Source of the DNA: Actinostola sp. cb2023
Taxonomy: Eukaryota; Cnidaria; Anthozoa; Actiniaria; Actinostolidae
Reading direction: 5' to 3'
DNA length: 64,000 bases
Assembly (NCBI GenBank): GCA_033675265.1
Contig: JAUJYZ010000228.1
Coordinates: 229,501-293,500, forward strand
The notes beneath the pieces were generated by a model. The model searched no databases. It was not told the origin of the DNA and saw only the letters and a program-made list of their open reading frames with translations. This document shows positions 25,182 through 40,100 of the stretch, one piece after another; the first letter of the stretch is position 1; each line of letters begins with the position of its first letter. Made by a program: the position numbers and the translations under genes.

Positions 25182-28100
25182 TCATCTGGAGTACAAAATG
25201 CAGTGGATGTAGTTCAACATGTCAGCAGGGAATGATGGAGCACCTTCGTAGCCTGATAAGAATAACAATAGCTTTCTGTGAATTTCTTGGAAAGGGAAAA
25301 TCAGGAGTGTTCTCTGTGTTTATTATAGCTTTACTTTCAATATAGAATAAATAAATAGAATAGCGTTTAGAAAGGCAGATGTGGTGAAATATTATAGAAG
25401 TACAGCAATATGTGATTCTACTTCTGACGAATTTCAGAGGAGCACATAGTACAGTGTACACACTGAAATTGTGTGCTTCCGTATGCATCCTACTGCTTGG
25501 TGATAGGACAGCTGTACACATGCTAAAATTGTGCTGCTGCATGTTGAAAACAGAGCAGAAAATGGCCCAACTTGAACAATCCAAGACAGAAAAATAAACA
25601 AATGACAATGCAGTACTGGAATGATAAATCCCTTTATATTTGATGGTTTCACATATAATACTCACAGACATTTCAAGCAGTCCTTGTATTTTTCCTCACC
25701 CCACAGGCTCAGAAAAAAACATTTCATGGAACTGATGAAATATTTGCTCATATTATCTGTCAACCACCCATGGAATAAGCTGTATATATTATACCTGGGA
25801 AGTAGTTGATGTCTATGACGACATGATTTGTAGTTCCTTTCTCAATAACAATGTCAATACCAAACATAGATAAACCCTAGAAACAAGTTGAGTTAAGTTT
25901 GGATGCAAACACGGTAATGACGTTACAGTTGGATTTACTTTATAAAAGAACTAGAAAATGTTTTTTGCTGAGTTTGCATAGCCTGATGCAAACACTTGGG
26001 CTTGGCTTCTACTCCCCCTCGTGTTTGCATCAGGCAATGAACACGGATAAGGAACATCATTAGTACAAGCTACCCGTTGGGAATACGGAAAACACTGGAA
26101 GCCCTTTACATTGCTAAATTAAGACCAGACTTAAACAAACAAGTTAAATCCTATCACCTAAATTTATTCCCTAGAGGTATCACTTAAGTATTTAATTTCA
26201 TTCACCATTGACCTCCAGCATTGAATCTGATGATGATCGAATGATCGAAAACGTTTATAAAACTAAAGAAAAAATGTATATCTTACATATGTAATAATAA
26301 TAATATAACTACCTTAGTAGTCAACTTAATATATGTACATATTTTCGAACGTTACTTTTAAGCATTGACACTGACATTTACATTTACTTGATAATGACTC
26401 TGACGATGTCGAAACGTTGTAACCTATTATCGCTGATTTTTCTTATTCAATAATATAATATTAATAATAATAATAATATTATTATAATAATAGCTTTATT
26501 TATCCTGAAGATAGAAGATCGATCAGCTGGACTAAAAAGAACAGCTGGTATTAACTGGTGACCAGCAATATAAAATATAAAAATAAAATTATATACTATC
26601 AGCACCATTCCTCACCAGTTTGTCCTTTAGCTTTTTCACGATCTTGCTGACAATGACTTCATCAGTAGGTGTGGCTTCATCGATATTGTCGATTTTATCT
26701 AACTGCCAAACAAAAGAATAGAAATATCAGATTCATGAGCCAAAGGAAAAATAAATTTGAAAGAAAATGAAACAAAGTTTAAAGTGCTACTTAGACGAAA
26801 ATCGATCGAAGTTTAATTTAGCTGAAACTTCACTGAAATAATCTCAAAGAGCCATACAATTACTGGTTAATGTGTTTTCTCAAAATTCCTATGGGAAGTA
26901 TTACATTTTTATGAATCTTTAGAAGTGTCAGTGAGGTCATCTACTCAACCCTAACAATCAACACAGCTTCGCTCCATACATTTCTTTGTGTTTAGTTTCT
27001 TGAATTATTTTATTTCTATGAAGCTAAAAGTTTGGGTGAAGGAGTTTTCTTACATTATTTGTGCTTAGGATTGATTGTCTGACCAGTTGTCTTCAATGCA
27101 GAGCTGTTATCTGAACAAAATATTGTCTGACCAGTTGTCTTCAATGCAGAGCTGTTATCTGAACAAAATATTGAGATATTTTCACTCACAAAATACAAAG
27201 AAATGTATGGAGTTAAATGTTGGGTTGAGTAGATGACATCACTGACACCTCTAAAGATTCATGAAAATATAGTACTTCCCTCTGGTATATCGAAAAAAGA
27301 TTTTAACTAGTTATTATTAGACCATTGAAGAATTATTCAATGAAGTTTCAGCTAAATTAAACTTCGATCGATTTTCATCTAAGTAGCACTTTAAAGTCAT
27401 ATCAAAAATGAAAGCCGATATGATAAACCCCAAAACAGTCCAAAATGGCTAAAACGTAATTCCAGAAATGTCCCAACACCCATAATGAAACCCTTTTTTT
27501 GTCCATGGCAAAAACGTGCTACCCAACATTAAGTCCCCCCAAATATTTCCGTCCCAAAAAACATTCCAAATGACTGTGCCAATTTTAAACCCCAAATTGT
27601 GTACAGCTACCTTTATTCAATTTGTTTACTGTGTTATTCTTGTGTACAGCTACCTTTATTCAATTTGTTTACTGTGTTATTCTTGTGTACAGCTACCTTT
27701 ATTCAATTTGTTTACTGTGTTATTCTGTTCTTACTTACTTTACTTAAATGTGAAGAAGCGTCTGCTTTGGAGACGTCATGACTGTTAAAAAAGATTGTCT
27801 CCAACTCATCATCTGGATTGATTTATGGAAGCGAAACAAATAATAATATTATTCATTCATGGAAGTCAACAACTTTGATGGCAAACATGCAAATGTTGAT
27901 ATTATATTATAGAATAACTATTATGAGAGCACACAGCGCACATATATTCAATTTGTAAATGCATAGAGACTTACGTAAAATTATGGGTTTTAAGAAATAA
28001 ATTTATTATTATTACATTCAAACAAGTTTGTAACAAACTTGATAAAAGAAATAGAAAACTTGTCTGCTGTGCTGTTTTAGAGCACTTAGGGACTGATTCA

Positions 28101-31100
28101 GCTATGTGTCATGCTTCTCCTAACACTTTTCTCATGTTCTGATCAGTCCCCACATGATAAATACCGTATTCACCGGCGTATAAGCCACACTTTTTTTCCG
28201 AAAATCACGATCCAAAGTTGGGGGTGTGGCTTATCTGCGAGAACATCGGGAATTGGTACCAGAAATTTACATAAAATTTACATAATTTAAGTATAAAAAA
28301 GTATGCACATCATTTGTATGTTTATTACTATTAGTTACTCCTAAAAGCATTGGCCATTGGTTAGATGTTAAACAGGCACATTAACAAGTGCTAATGCCTT
28401 TTCAGACAGTTTAGCAGTTTCCTAAATTGTTCTAATGGTTTTACTACAAGACCTAATGGTTTTACTACAAGACCTAATGGTTTTACTACAAGACCTAATG
28501 GTTTTACTACAAGACCTAATGGTTTTACTACAAGACCTAATGGTTTTACTACAAGACCTAATGGTTTTACTACAAGACCTAATGGTTTTACTACAAGACC
28601 TAATGGTTTTACTACAAGACCTAATGGTTTTACTACAAGACCTAATGGTTTTACTACAAGACCTAATGGTTTTACTACAAGACCTAATGGTTTTACTACA
28701 AGACCTAATGGTTTTACTACTACAAGACCTAATGGTTTTACTACAAGACCTAATGGTTTTACTACAAGACCTAATGGTTTTACTACAAGACCTAATGGTT
28801 TTACTACAAGACCTAATGGTTTTACTACAAGACCTAATGGTTTTACTCCAAGACCTAATGGTTTTACTACAAGACCTAATGGTTTTACTACAAGACCTAA
28901 TGGTTTTACTCCAAGACCTAATGGTTTTACTCCAAGACCTAATGGTTTTACTACAAGACCTAATGGTTTTACTCCAAGACCTAATGGTTTTACTCCAAGA
29001 CCTAATGGTTTTACTACAAGACCTAATGGTTTTACTACAAGACCTAATGGTTTTACTACAAGACCTAATGGTTTTACTACAAGACCTAATGGTTTTACTA
29101 CAAGACCTAATGGTTTTACTACAAGACCTAATGGTTTTACTACAAGACCTAATGGTTTTACTCCAAGACCTAATGGTTTTACTCCAAGACCTAATGGTTT
29201 TACTCCAAGACCTAATGGTTTTACTCCAAGACCTAATGGTTTTACTCCAAGACCTAATGGTTTTACTTCAAGACCTAATGGTTTTACTACAAGACCTAAT
29301 GGTTTTACTACAAGACCTAATGGTTTTACTACAAGACCTAATGGTTTTACTACAAGACCTAATGGTTTTACTACAAGACCTAATGGTTTTACTACAAGAC
29401 CTAATGGTTTTACTACAAGACCTAATGGTTTTACTACAAGACCTAATGGTTTTACTACAAGACCTAACGGTTTTACTACAAGACCTAATGGTTTTACTAC
29501 AAGACCTAATGGTTTTACTACAAGACCTAATGGTTTTACTACAAGACCTAATGGTTTTACTCCAAGACCTAATGGTTTTACTACAAGACCTAATGGTTTT
29601 ACTACAAGACCTAATGGTTTTACTACAAGACCTAACGGTTTTACTACAAGACCTAATGGTTTTACTACAAGACCTAATGGTTTTACTACAAGACCTAATG
29701 GTTTTACTACAAGACCTAGGTTTTACTACAAGACCTAATGGTTTTACTACAAGACCTAATGGTTTTACTACAAGACCTAATGGTTTTACTACAAGACCTA
29801 ATGGTTTTACTACAAGACCTAATGGTTTTACTACAAGACCTAATGGTTTTACTACAAGACCTAATGGTTTTACTACAAGACCTAATGGTTTTACTACAAG
29901 ACCTAATGGTTTTACTACAAGACCTAATGGTTTTACTACAAGACCTAATGGTTTTACTACAAGACCTAATGGTTTTACTACAAGACCTAATGGTTTTACT
30001 ACAAGACCTAATGGTTTTACTCCAAGACCTAATGGTTTTACTCCAAGACCTAATGGTTTTACTACAAGACCTAATGGTTTTACTACAAGACCTAATGGTT
30101 TTACTACAAGACCTAATGGTTTTACTCCAAGACCTAATGGTTTTACTACAAGACCTAATGGTTTTACTACAAGACCTAATGGTTTTACTACAAGACCTAA
30201 TGGTTTTACTACAAGACCTAATGGTTTTACTACAAGACCTAATGGTTTTACTACAAGACCTAATGGTTTTACTACAAGACCTAACGGTTTGCTAAAGTGT
30301 TTTTCATTGATGAGCAGGTTGTTGGTTCATGTGCTAACACAACATGTGTCCATTCTCACGTGCACGCTAATGAACTTTAGATTTTAGAACTGATAATGCC
30401 GAAAGTTGGTGGGAAAGACATTTTGAATCAGTCATACGATTGTATTGGATCGTGATTTGTCGTAAAGGATTCCATTGAAAAAGTGTCTTTATGATTAGTC
30501 TACAGTCAACTCTCTCGTAAGCGGACACCCTTGGGAATTGAAAAAAGTGTCCGTTCGTAGAGCTGTCCGCTTACGAGAATTATTCCCGTAAGCAGACACC
30601 AAAGAAAAATAGGGTGGATGTCCGCTTACGGGAGAGTTAATTAGCGGGTGTTAATTATGTTTTATTGGGTAGACAAAAATAGCAACTGAAGATATAAAGT
30701 GAAACTATTTATAAAGCGAAACTCTTTTTTATTGTTGATTTATTGCAAATTAAAGACAGATTTCATTGCAGAGAGTCAATTATTATATGTGGTGTCCACT
30801 TACGAGAGAGCGTAAACAAAAGAAAAATCCAATTTTCATTTTCAAAAGTGTCCGCGTCCGCTTACGAGAGTGTGTCCGCTTTCGGGAATGTGTAAATACA
30901 GAGTTTGACTGGGAGGTAAAACAGGGATTTAAAAAGGCATCCGTAAGTAGAGCTGTCCGCTTATGAGAGTGTCTGTTAGCGGAGAGTTGACAGTATTATA
31001 AAGCGAAAAATTATTGGTAAGCCGTTGAAGTATTCTCTGTGAGTTTACGTCTCATAACGCAAAGCATGTAATGTACATGTAGCTTTTTCAAGATTCCACT

Positions 31101-34100
31101 TAATGTGTGATTTCTATTAATTTCATTCAAAAAAACATATTTTCCAAAATTTGCATTGCCAAACTCGGGGTGCGGCTTATCTGCGAGTGCGGCTTATACA
31201 CCGGTGAATACGGTAACTGCATATTGATATAGCACGTACACACATTTGATTTCTTCAACACAGTTTGCTGAAATATCATTTTGTAACTGAGCATCAAGCA
31301 ATATTCAAGTGGCTACATTGTGCAATATTAGAGAGATTTAGCAAACACAACGCAACGTGAGAACGTGACGTTAGATGACGAATATAAAATGTATCTCACA
31401 TTTGCCCATTGTGTGACTACCGTGATGTCGCGACAACAAGTTCACGACGCCATTTCACTTGTTTTCACGTCCTCTTCATGACGTTGAGGATGGCAATGGT
31501 CGTTTTCACAGTAATTCGTCAGCACGCGCGCTGTCCTCTTTCACGTCGTGTGTTCCCTAAATTTCTCTATTATTTCAGATCTACACGGTTTGATTGGGGG
31601 AAAGAGGAAACTTTGATATCACAATGGCATGATGTGGTAATGAAATATGACACAAACAAACCTTTATTTTTATAGAAATTTTTAATTGACGGTCGATTCA
31701 CTGTGTGATATCTGTTTGCAGCAACAAAGACCTAACAAAACAATCATTTAAATGTTCAATTATTAGTTAGTACATTCTACTGTAGTCTGTAAAATAAAAT
31801 AGATTCAAATATTTATTAGTAGTAAAAATGAGTGTGCAATAAATGCTTGCATCAGAAGCCCTTATAAATCCTTAGAAGTGAACTTGATTTAAATAAAATG
31901 CTACAATTAAAGTCATTCCTCTACCTTGTATAGAATTGCATTGTGATTGATGAATTGTTGAACGACGCATGGAGGTAAGACATCTTTTAATCCTTCTTCA
32001 TTGAATATTAATGACATCTACAATAAAGGAGAAAATAATGGTGTTTCAAAACCAGCCAGTGGCTCCAATTTCAAAACGTTGGGATCCCGCCAATCTCTGG
32101 TGTGTTTTTCCTTGCAGTTAGGATCCCACCTGTGATTGCAGGGATCCTGACCTTTCCCACCCTGGATGATGCTGACCTTTCCAACCCTGGATTATGCCGA
32201 CCTTTCCCACCCTGGATGATGCTGACCTTTCCCACCCTGGATGATGCTGACCTTTCCAACCCTGGATGATCCTGACCTTTCCCACCCTGGATGATGCTGA
32301 CCTTTCCCACCCTGGATGATGCTGACCTTTCCTACCCTAGATGATGCTGACCTTTCCCACCCTGGATGATCCTGACCTTTCCCACCCTGGATGATGCTGA
32401 CCTTTCCCACCCTGGATGATGCTGACCTTTCCTACCCTGGATGATGCTGACTTTTCCAACCCTGGATGATGCTGACCTTTCCCACCCTGGATGATGCTGA
32501 CCTTTCCTACCATGGATGATCCTGACCTTTCCCACCCTGGATGATGCTGACTTTTCCCACCCTGGATGATGCTGACCTTTCCTACCCTGGATGATGCTGA
32601 CTTTTCCAACCCTGGATGATGCTGACCTTTCCCACCCTGGATGATGCTGACCTTTCCCACCCTGGATGATGCTGACCTTTCCTACCCTGGATGATGCTGA
32701 CTTTTCCAACCCTGGATGATGCTGACCTTTCCCACCCTGGATGATGCTGACCTTTCCTACCATGGATGATCCTGACCTTTCCCACCCTGGATGATGCTGA
32801 CTTTTCCAACCCTGGATGATGCTGACCTTTCCCACCCTGGATGATGCTGACCTTTCCCACCCTGGATGATGCTGACCTTTCCCACCCTGGATGATGCTGA
32901 CCTTTCCTACCATGGATGATCCTGACCTTTCCCACCCTGGATGATGCTGACTTTTCCAACCCTGGATGATGCTGACCTTTCCAACCCTGGATGATGCTGA
33001 CCTTTCCAACCCTGGATGATGCTGACCTTTCCCACCCTGGATGATGCTGACCTTTCCAACCCTGGATGATGCTGACCTTTCCAACCCTGGATGATGCTGA
33101 CCTTTCCCACCTTGGATGATGCTGACCTTTCCCACCCTGGATGATGATGACCTTTCCCACCTGGGACTACGAAACATCCCGGATTTCTGTAGCATGTTGA
33201 GACTACATGGATGAGTACTGTTACCCCCACTACATGGGATGCAAGTCCATTGCAGGTTACCACCCGTCATTTAGTTTGATGCAATAATAATAATTTGGAA
33301 AACATGATATTACAAATGGGATATGCCTGGGTTGAGCAAGGTAAAGTAAACTGCCTAAGGACACAAGGGGTCGAATCCAAGCTTGTCAACCTAGAGTTGG
33401 ATTCCATCACTATCCACTAGATTATCACACAAAGACTCTTGTCACATTGTCACATAGCTGGCAACCTTGAAACACCTTAAAGTGCCTATGAAACGAAAAT
33501 GTTGATCCTTGATTTATTGTACATTATTGTTGTTTGGTCTTTCTCTGAACATTCGCTGTATTTAGACATCGACATTGAGCGTGCGAACATTTTCTTTTCG
33601 CGGTTTGAAAATTATCATTTTCAACCAAAATGTGTGACAAGAGACTGGGCCCTTGACAATGGCTTGGTGACGTCATAAGTTGTGCATGCCTTTGTTTACA
33701 CAACTTATGATGTCACATTTCTATAGTTTGACCGAGCGGGAATTGTCGCACTTTGAAACCCAAAATGCCCAACTTCGTGCGTGAAATAAAAAATGTTCCC
33801 GTAGCTCAATTCACTTTTTATTAATGCCATGTAAACAAGCAAATAGTAAACTTTCGTAGTATCAAATAAAAACGGGGTCTGTTTTTTCGTTTCATAGGCA
33901 CTTTAACAAAACAATGTACTCACTTTGTGACTCTGGTCTGAACCATGGCCAATCAGTGGTTTGCAAACTGGATGAAGAAACATTAAAGATGGTTTAAGTT
34001 AATACTACAGTACTGCTCAAAAGTAATTGACCAGGTCTTGTTGAAGCAATACAAGCTTATTGTATCGCAATACGAGTTTATCATATCGTGAGAGTCTGGT

Positions 34101-37100
34101 AAGTAATTTTTGAGTGGAACTGCACATGTATTATTATTATGCCAATAAATTGCGACCTCCAGACAATGCAAATATACACAGGATATTGGTCTGGAGTCAG
34201 TCACACATATAATGAAATATCTTGCAAATATTTACAAACACACTAAAAACACTTGAAATTGCACCTGCTATTTTTTATGTATATATAAAGAATATTTTTT
34301 CTCAAAATGAAAGAATGCCCAAGCAATAAAATTGTGTCTCTAAAGATTCTTTGACACCTAAAAGCCTTAGAAGTGGAAAGAATTGGAAACTGAAAGACAG
34401 CCACATGTATGTCAATATAAACTCAGATGCACATGAAGAGCTGCCAAATAGGCGATATCAGTTAGAAGCCCGACTTCACGCTAGTAGAACGTCTAGTTAT
34501 TATTATTATTAACTCACCCATTGGGAATTGAACATTGGCAGCTTTTATTCTCTTCAAATTCTCATTGTGGTCTAGATTATCAATTCTGACAAAGTTGGGC
34601 ATATACGTCCTGATTCCTACAGGAAATATTATTGAAACATCAAATTTAAACTAATTTACTGACAACATTTTTCACATTATTTTCTCTCAACTAGGCAACA
34701 ACTCTGGAAAAAATCGAGCTATTATTGTCTAAGAGAACGAAAGCATTATTCGTTGGAAGTTATCTGCAGTGATATAGTTGTCTCTCAACCAATGAAAATC
34801 CCAGAGAAAATAATGTGAATGATAATAATTTTATTTGAGATTCAAGCTGACATAAAGGTAGAGTTATGTGACCAGTTAAACTCATCGGACAAAAAAAAAC
34901 AGCAGGAAAACAGTCAAGAGTCGTCAATTGAGAATCAATCCATGCTAGTCCGATTCACTGGCCATGTGCGAGGCCCTGCATATGCTGGAGCACACCCCAC
35001 ACAGAACCTGGGACCGCAGAACCACAGCCTCAATTTTAACTTAGCCAAAATTTCAATTAGTCACATTAAACTCCAAATTGCATAGCACGAAGCGACTAGG
35101 TGTAATACCCCTTCCACCTCGACTGGATGTTGCATGCATATCGATTGCAGGTCACCCCCAGAATTTGGTTACATTTCTCTAATAATTCACTGATACCCAT
35201 TTATACACCTGGGTGGAGTGAGGCAAGAGTCTAAGGATGCAATACAAGTCGACACATACAGAGTGCACTAACCACTAGACTATAACAGCTGACACAAACA
35301 AGCATACAGAGTGCACTAACCACTAGACTATAACATCTCGTCAGCTGACACAAACAAGGATACAGAGTGCACTAACCACTAGACTATAACATCTCGTCAG
35401 CTGACACAAACAAGGATACAGAGTGCACTAACCACTAGACTATAACAGCTGACACAAACAAGGATACAGAGTGCACTAACCACTAGACTATAACAGCTGA
35501 CACAAACAAGGATACAGAGTGCACTAACCACTAGACTATAACAGCTGACACAAACAAGGATACAGAGTGCACTAACCACTAGACTATAACAGCTGACACA
35601 AACAAGGATACAGAGTGCACTAACCACTAGACTATAACAGCTGACACAAACAAGGATACAGAGTGCACTAACCACTAGAGCTGACACAAACAAGGATACA
35701 GAGTGCACTAACCACTAGACTATAACAGCTGACACAAACAAGGATACAGAGTGCACTAACCACTAGACTATAACAGCTGACACAAACAAGGATACAGAGT
35801 GCACTAACCACTAGACTATAACAGCTGACACAAACAAGGATACAGAGTGCACTAACCACTAGACTATAACAGCTGACACAAACAAGGATACAGAGTGCAC
35901 TAACCACTAGACTATAACAGCTGACACAAACAAGGATACAGAGTGCACTAACCACTAGACTATAACAGCTGACACAAACAAGGATACAGAGTGCACTAAC
36001 CACTAGACTATAACAGCTGACACAAACAAGGATACAGAGTGCACTAACCACTAGACTATAACAGCTGACACAAACAAGGATACAGAGTGCACTAACCACT
36101 AGACTATAACAGCTGACACAAACAAGGATACAGAGTGCACTAACCACTAGACTATAACAGCTGACACAAACAAGGATACAGAGTGCACTAACCACTAGAC
36201 TATAACAGCTGACACAAACTACAGAGTGCACTAACCACTAGCTGACACAAACAAGGATACAGAGTGCACTAACCACTAGACTATAACAGCTGACACAAAC
36301 AAGGATACAGAGTGCACTAACCACTAGACTATAACAGCTGACACAAACAAGGATACAGAGTGCACTAACCACTAGACTATAACAGCTGACACACAAACAA
36401 GGATACAGAGTGCACTAACACTAGACTATAACAGCTGACACAAACAAGGATACAGAGTGCACTAACCACAGACTAACAGCTGACACAAACAAGGATACAG
36501 AGTGCACTAACCACTAGACTATAACAGCTGACACAAACAAGGATACAGAGTGCACTAACCACTAGACTATAACAGCTGACACAAACAAGGATACAGAGTG
36601 CACTAACCACTAGACTATAACAGCTGACACAAACAAGGATACAGAGTGCACTAACCACTAGACTATAACAGCTGACACAAACAAGGATACAGAGTGCACT
36701 AACCACTAGACTATAACAGCTGACACAAACAAGGATACAGAGTGCACTAACCACTAGACTATAACAGCTGACACAAACAAGGATACAGAGTGCACTAACC
36801 ACTAGACTATAACAGCTGACACTAACCACTAGACTATAACAGCTGACACAAACAAGGATACAGAGTGCACTAACCACTAGACTATAACAGCTGACACAAA
36901 CAAGGATACAGAGTGCACTAACCACTAGACTATAACAGCTGACACAAACAAGGATACAGAGTGCACTAACCACTAGACTATAACAGCTGACACAAACAAG
37001 GATACAGAGCACACCACTAGACTAACCACTAGACTATAACAGCTGACACAAACAAGGATACAGAGTGCACTAACCACTAGACTATAACAGCTGACACAAA

Positions 37101-40100
37101 CAAGGATACAGAGTGCACTAACCACTAGACTATAACAGCTGACACAAACAAGGATACAGAGTGCACTAACCACTAGACTATAACAGCTGACACAAACAAG
37201 GATACAGAGTGCACTAACCACTAGACTATAACAGCTGACACAAACAAGGATACAGAGTGCACTAACCACTAGACTATAACAGCTGACACAAACAAGGATA
37301 CAGAGTGCACTAACCACTAGACTATAACAGCTGACACAAACAAGGATACAGAGTGCACTAACCACTAGACTATAACAGCTGACACAAACAAGGATACAGA
37401 GTGCACTAACCACTAGACTATAACAGCTGACACAAACAAGGATACAGAGTGCACTAACCACTAGACTATAACAGCTGACACAAACAAGGATACAGAGTGC
37501 ACTAACCACTAGACTATAACAGCTGACACAAACAAGGATACAGAGTGCACTAACCACTAGACTATAACAGCTGACACAAACAAGCATACAGAGTGCACTA
37601 ACCACTAGACTATAACAGCTGACACAAACAAGCATACAGAGTGCACTAACCACTAGACTATAACAGCTGACACAAACAAGGATACAGAGTGCACTAACCA
37701 CTAGACTATAACAGCTGACACAAACAAGCATACAGAGTGCACTAACCACTAGACTATAACAGCTGACACAAACAAGCATACAGAGTGCACTAACCACTAG
37801 ACTATAACATCTCGTCAGCTGACACAAACAAGCATTTAAAAAAGAAACTGATGTGTCTACGTAATTACAGTTCCCTTACCATCTTCCTCAAATTCACATT
37901 GTTTCATAACTTGGTAGCTGACAAGTCTGTCAAAGAGTTTCTGTACACACTCCAGAGGATCAAGTACTCGAATATCTGGATTACACTTCAAATAATTCTA
38001 AACAACGAGTGGAAAACATGCATTCATTTATAAAGGTCTCTAACACAGGGGGAGATATCTCAGGGACGGTATCTACAGTGCACAGGAAGGAAGGGACTTC
38101 CATTTGTCATCATAACATGAAATATAATACATTGTCGCACCTCTAGACTCCTAAACGTTTTTAATGCATCTTCTTCACCCATTCTCGCTTGTGCCATGAT
38201 GTCTGTTATTTTTTGTATTATGATATCAAAGGGTCCTTGGTCTTCCAGCGGGACATTGAGATCAATCTATGAAACACAACATATCTAGTTACCAGAGCAT
38301 TGAGACCAGTACTGAGATATTAGAATTTATTAATTATATAAATATAGTCAAGTACTCCCACTCCCGTGGAGCTCAAAGTTCCAGGCCTTGAGTATTTGGT
38401 AATGTAATTTTTCACAACGCGCCAGGATATAGGTTTAATTGAATTGCAGCGCAGAGAAGACCTTCTATCTGTTTAAAGACTACTTCGACAAGAGTTTGGT
38501 CTCCCTCAAAGAAGAATTAAAAGATGAAGCATAAAGTTCCACAAAATCGGTGGCTAAGAAGTTGAAGGAAAGTTCAGGTATTAATTTTTAAGCACGGAGG
38601 TAATATTAAATGTTACACAAGTGTGTTAGCCAAGTATGGGCGAGCTTGAGAAGTAAACAGAAAGAAGTCAGAGTAAATTGATAGTTTTTTGATATATCTC
38701 AGTGCTTCGTCAAACTGAGCCAAGCTCCAACAGTAGGCCTCGTAGCTATGTTTACTACGTTTTATTGAGGTATTGAACTCTTATGGAAGTTATTATGGAA
38801 GTTATAGACAAAATATATTCCTGTAGAGCGATTAATGACGATTTAGCTTTCGATGCCGTTCATAATGATAAGATATTTGAATATGAACAATGAAGTGTTA
38901 GTGCTTACGGCCTCAAGGGCAGGCCGGTACACAGTTCTTGATCTATTCAGTGGAATTTGTTTTAGACATTAGGAATGGTTATAGAATTCCTTTTATCTGA
39001 GCAACCCAGCTCGCGTTTGTTTAGAGAATAATAATTTGGCCGTAGAGTAATATAGTTGTATTATTATTATAGTGATTAGTAGAATCTGTCATCACTGAGT
39101 TCGTCAGCTGGTTGTAGTATAGACTGACTGCCATTTATGGTCCTTATGTGAATAATCCCATGTCTGTTTCCATTCAGTCATCTGGTTAGAAAGACTCTTT
39201 CTGGATTTGCGCCATGTTAATATGTGCTTTTGGAAGACTGGTTTGAATGAGATTCCACCTTCTAGTTTATAGTTTCCACCTTATGTTTCATTATCGTAAT
39301 TGTCTTCCCATGCGGTTCGAGCATGCCGTTCGCATTAGCTAATCACAAAGAGTCGCTTATCGGTTCGGATATAGGTTCACAAGATAAGTTCTTGTTGTCC
39401 GAATAGTTGCATAGCTAAGACCTTGTCTGGCTCATATCTTCCATCAGCAATAGCCTTTAGTAGTGTAGTGCAATAACCGAGTGGCCTTTAGTAGTGTAGT
39501 GCAATAACCGAGTGGCCTTTAGTAGTGTAGTGCAATAACCGAGTGGCCTTTAGTAGTGTAGTGCAATAACCGAGTGGCCTTTAGTAGTGTAGTGCAATAA
39601 CCGAGTGGCCTTAATTGAAAAAGCCGATTGGTCTAGAGAACATAATAGCCGATTGGTCTAGAGTATGCATGCATCAGCCGATTCAGGCCTGGAGTATAAG
39701 TATAAGTATTGACCTGGAGTATGTAACAGCCGAATTGCTTAGATTGTGTAACAGTTCAGTTCTTCATTTGCACTATTCATATTATTACAGCCAATTGGTC
39801 TGGAGTATATGTAAGTCATGTAAAAGTCGATTGGTGTAGGTACTGACCAATTGGCCGAGATCATGTAACTGGCCGATTGGCCGAGATCATGTAACTGGCC
39901 AATTGGCTGAAATCATGTAACTGGCCGATTGGCCGAGATCATGTAACTGGGTGATTGGCCGAGATCATGTAACTGGGTGATTGGCCGAGATCACGTAACT
40001 GGGTGATTGGCCGAAATCATGTAATTGGCCGATTGGCCAAAATCATGTAACTGGCCGATTGGCCGAAATCATGTAACTGGCCGATTGGCCGAAATCAGGT

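Larger units (their letters stand above)
28164..31213. mobile_element. 3.05-kb TIR element carrying a large minisatellite
   Basis: The left end CCGTATTCACCGGCGTATAA and right end TTATACACCGGTGAATACGG are inverted repeats that continue inward (GTGGCTTATCTGCGAG mirrored), and both tips abut TA. The interior contains the 21-bp array (28432-30290) and a nested pogo-like MITE (30503-30993). No transposase is present, so the element is non-autonomous. It lies in the ITPK1 intron between the exons at 27739-27812 and 31662-31731. Confidence 0.8.

Noticed and set aside
25222..25671. 149-codon minus-strand ORF
   Set aside because: It is a chance frame that overlaps the last ITPK1 coding exon in a different reading frame.
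28435..30387. 650-codon ORF (MVLLQDL repeats) and the related 185-codon ORF
   Set aside because: It is the translation of the 21-bp minisatellite, a multiple of three, within a non-autonomous transposon in an intron. No homology and no independent coding signal.
31409..31675. 88-codon plus-strand ORF
   Set aside because: It overlaps the ITPK1 exon 31662-31731 on the opposite strand and shows no homology.
32071..33270. Minus-strand ORFs of 72-312 codons (HHPGWERSASSRVGK-type repeats)
   Set aside because: By-product of the 25-bp minisatellite; several phases are open at once.
33380..33440. A tRNA gene on the minus strand (A and B boxes present)
   Set aside because: The sequence does not fold into a full cloverleaf with matched acceptor stem and it continues into a SINE body.
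35397..37827. Minus-strand ORFs of 103-284 codons with a 16-residue Cys/Val-rich repeat, membrane-like
   Set aside because: The 48-bp minisatellite gives an open frame in this phase. Truncated units break the frame at several points, so it is not maintained.
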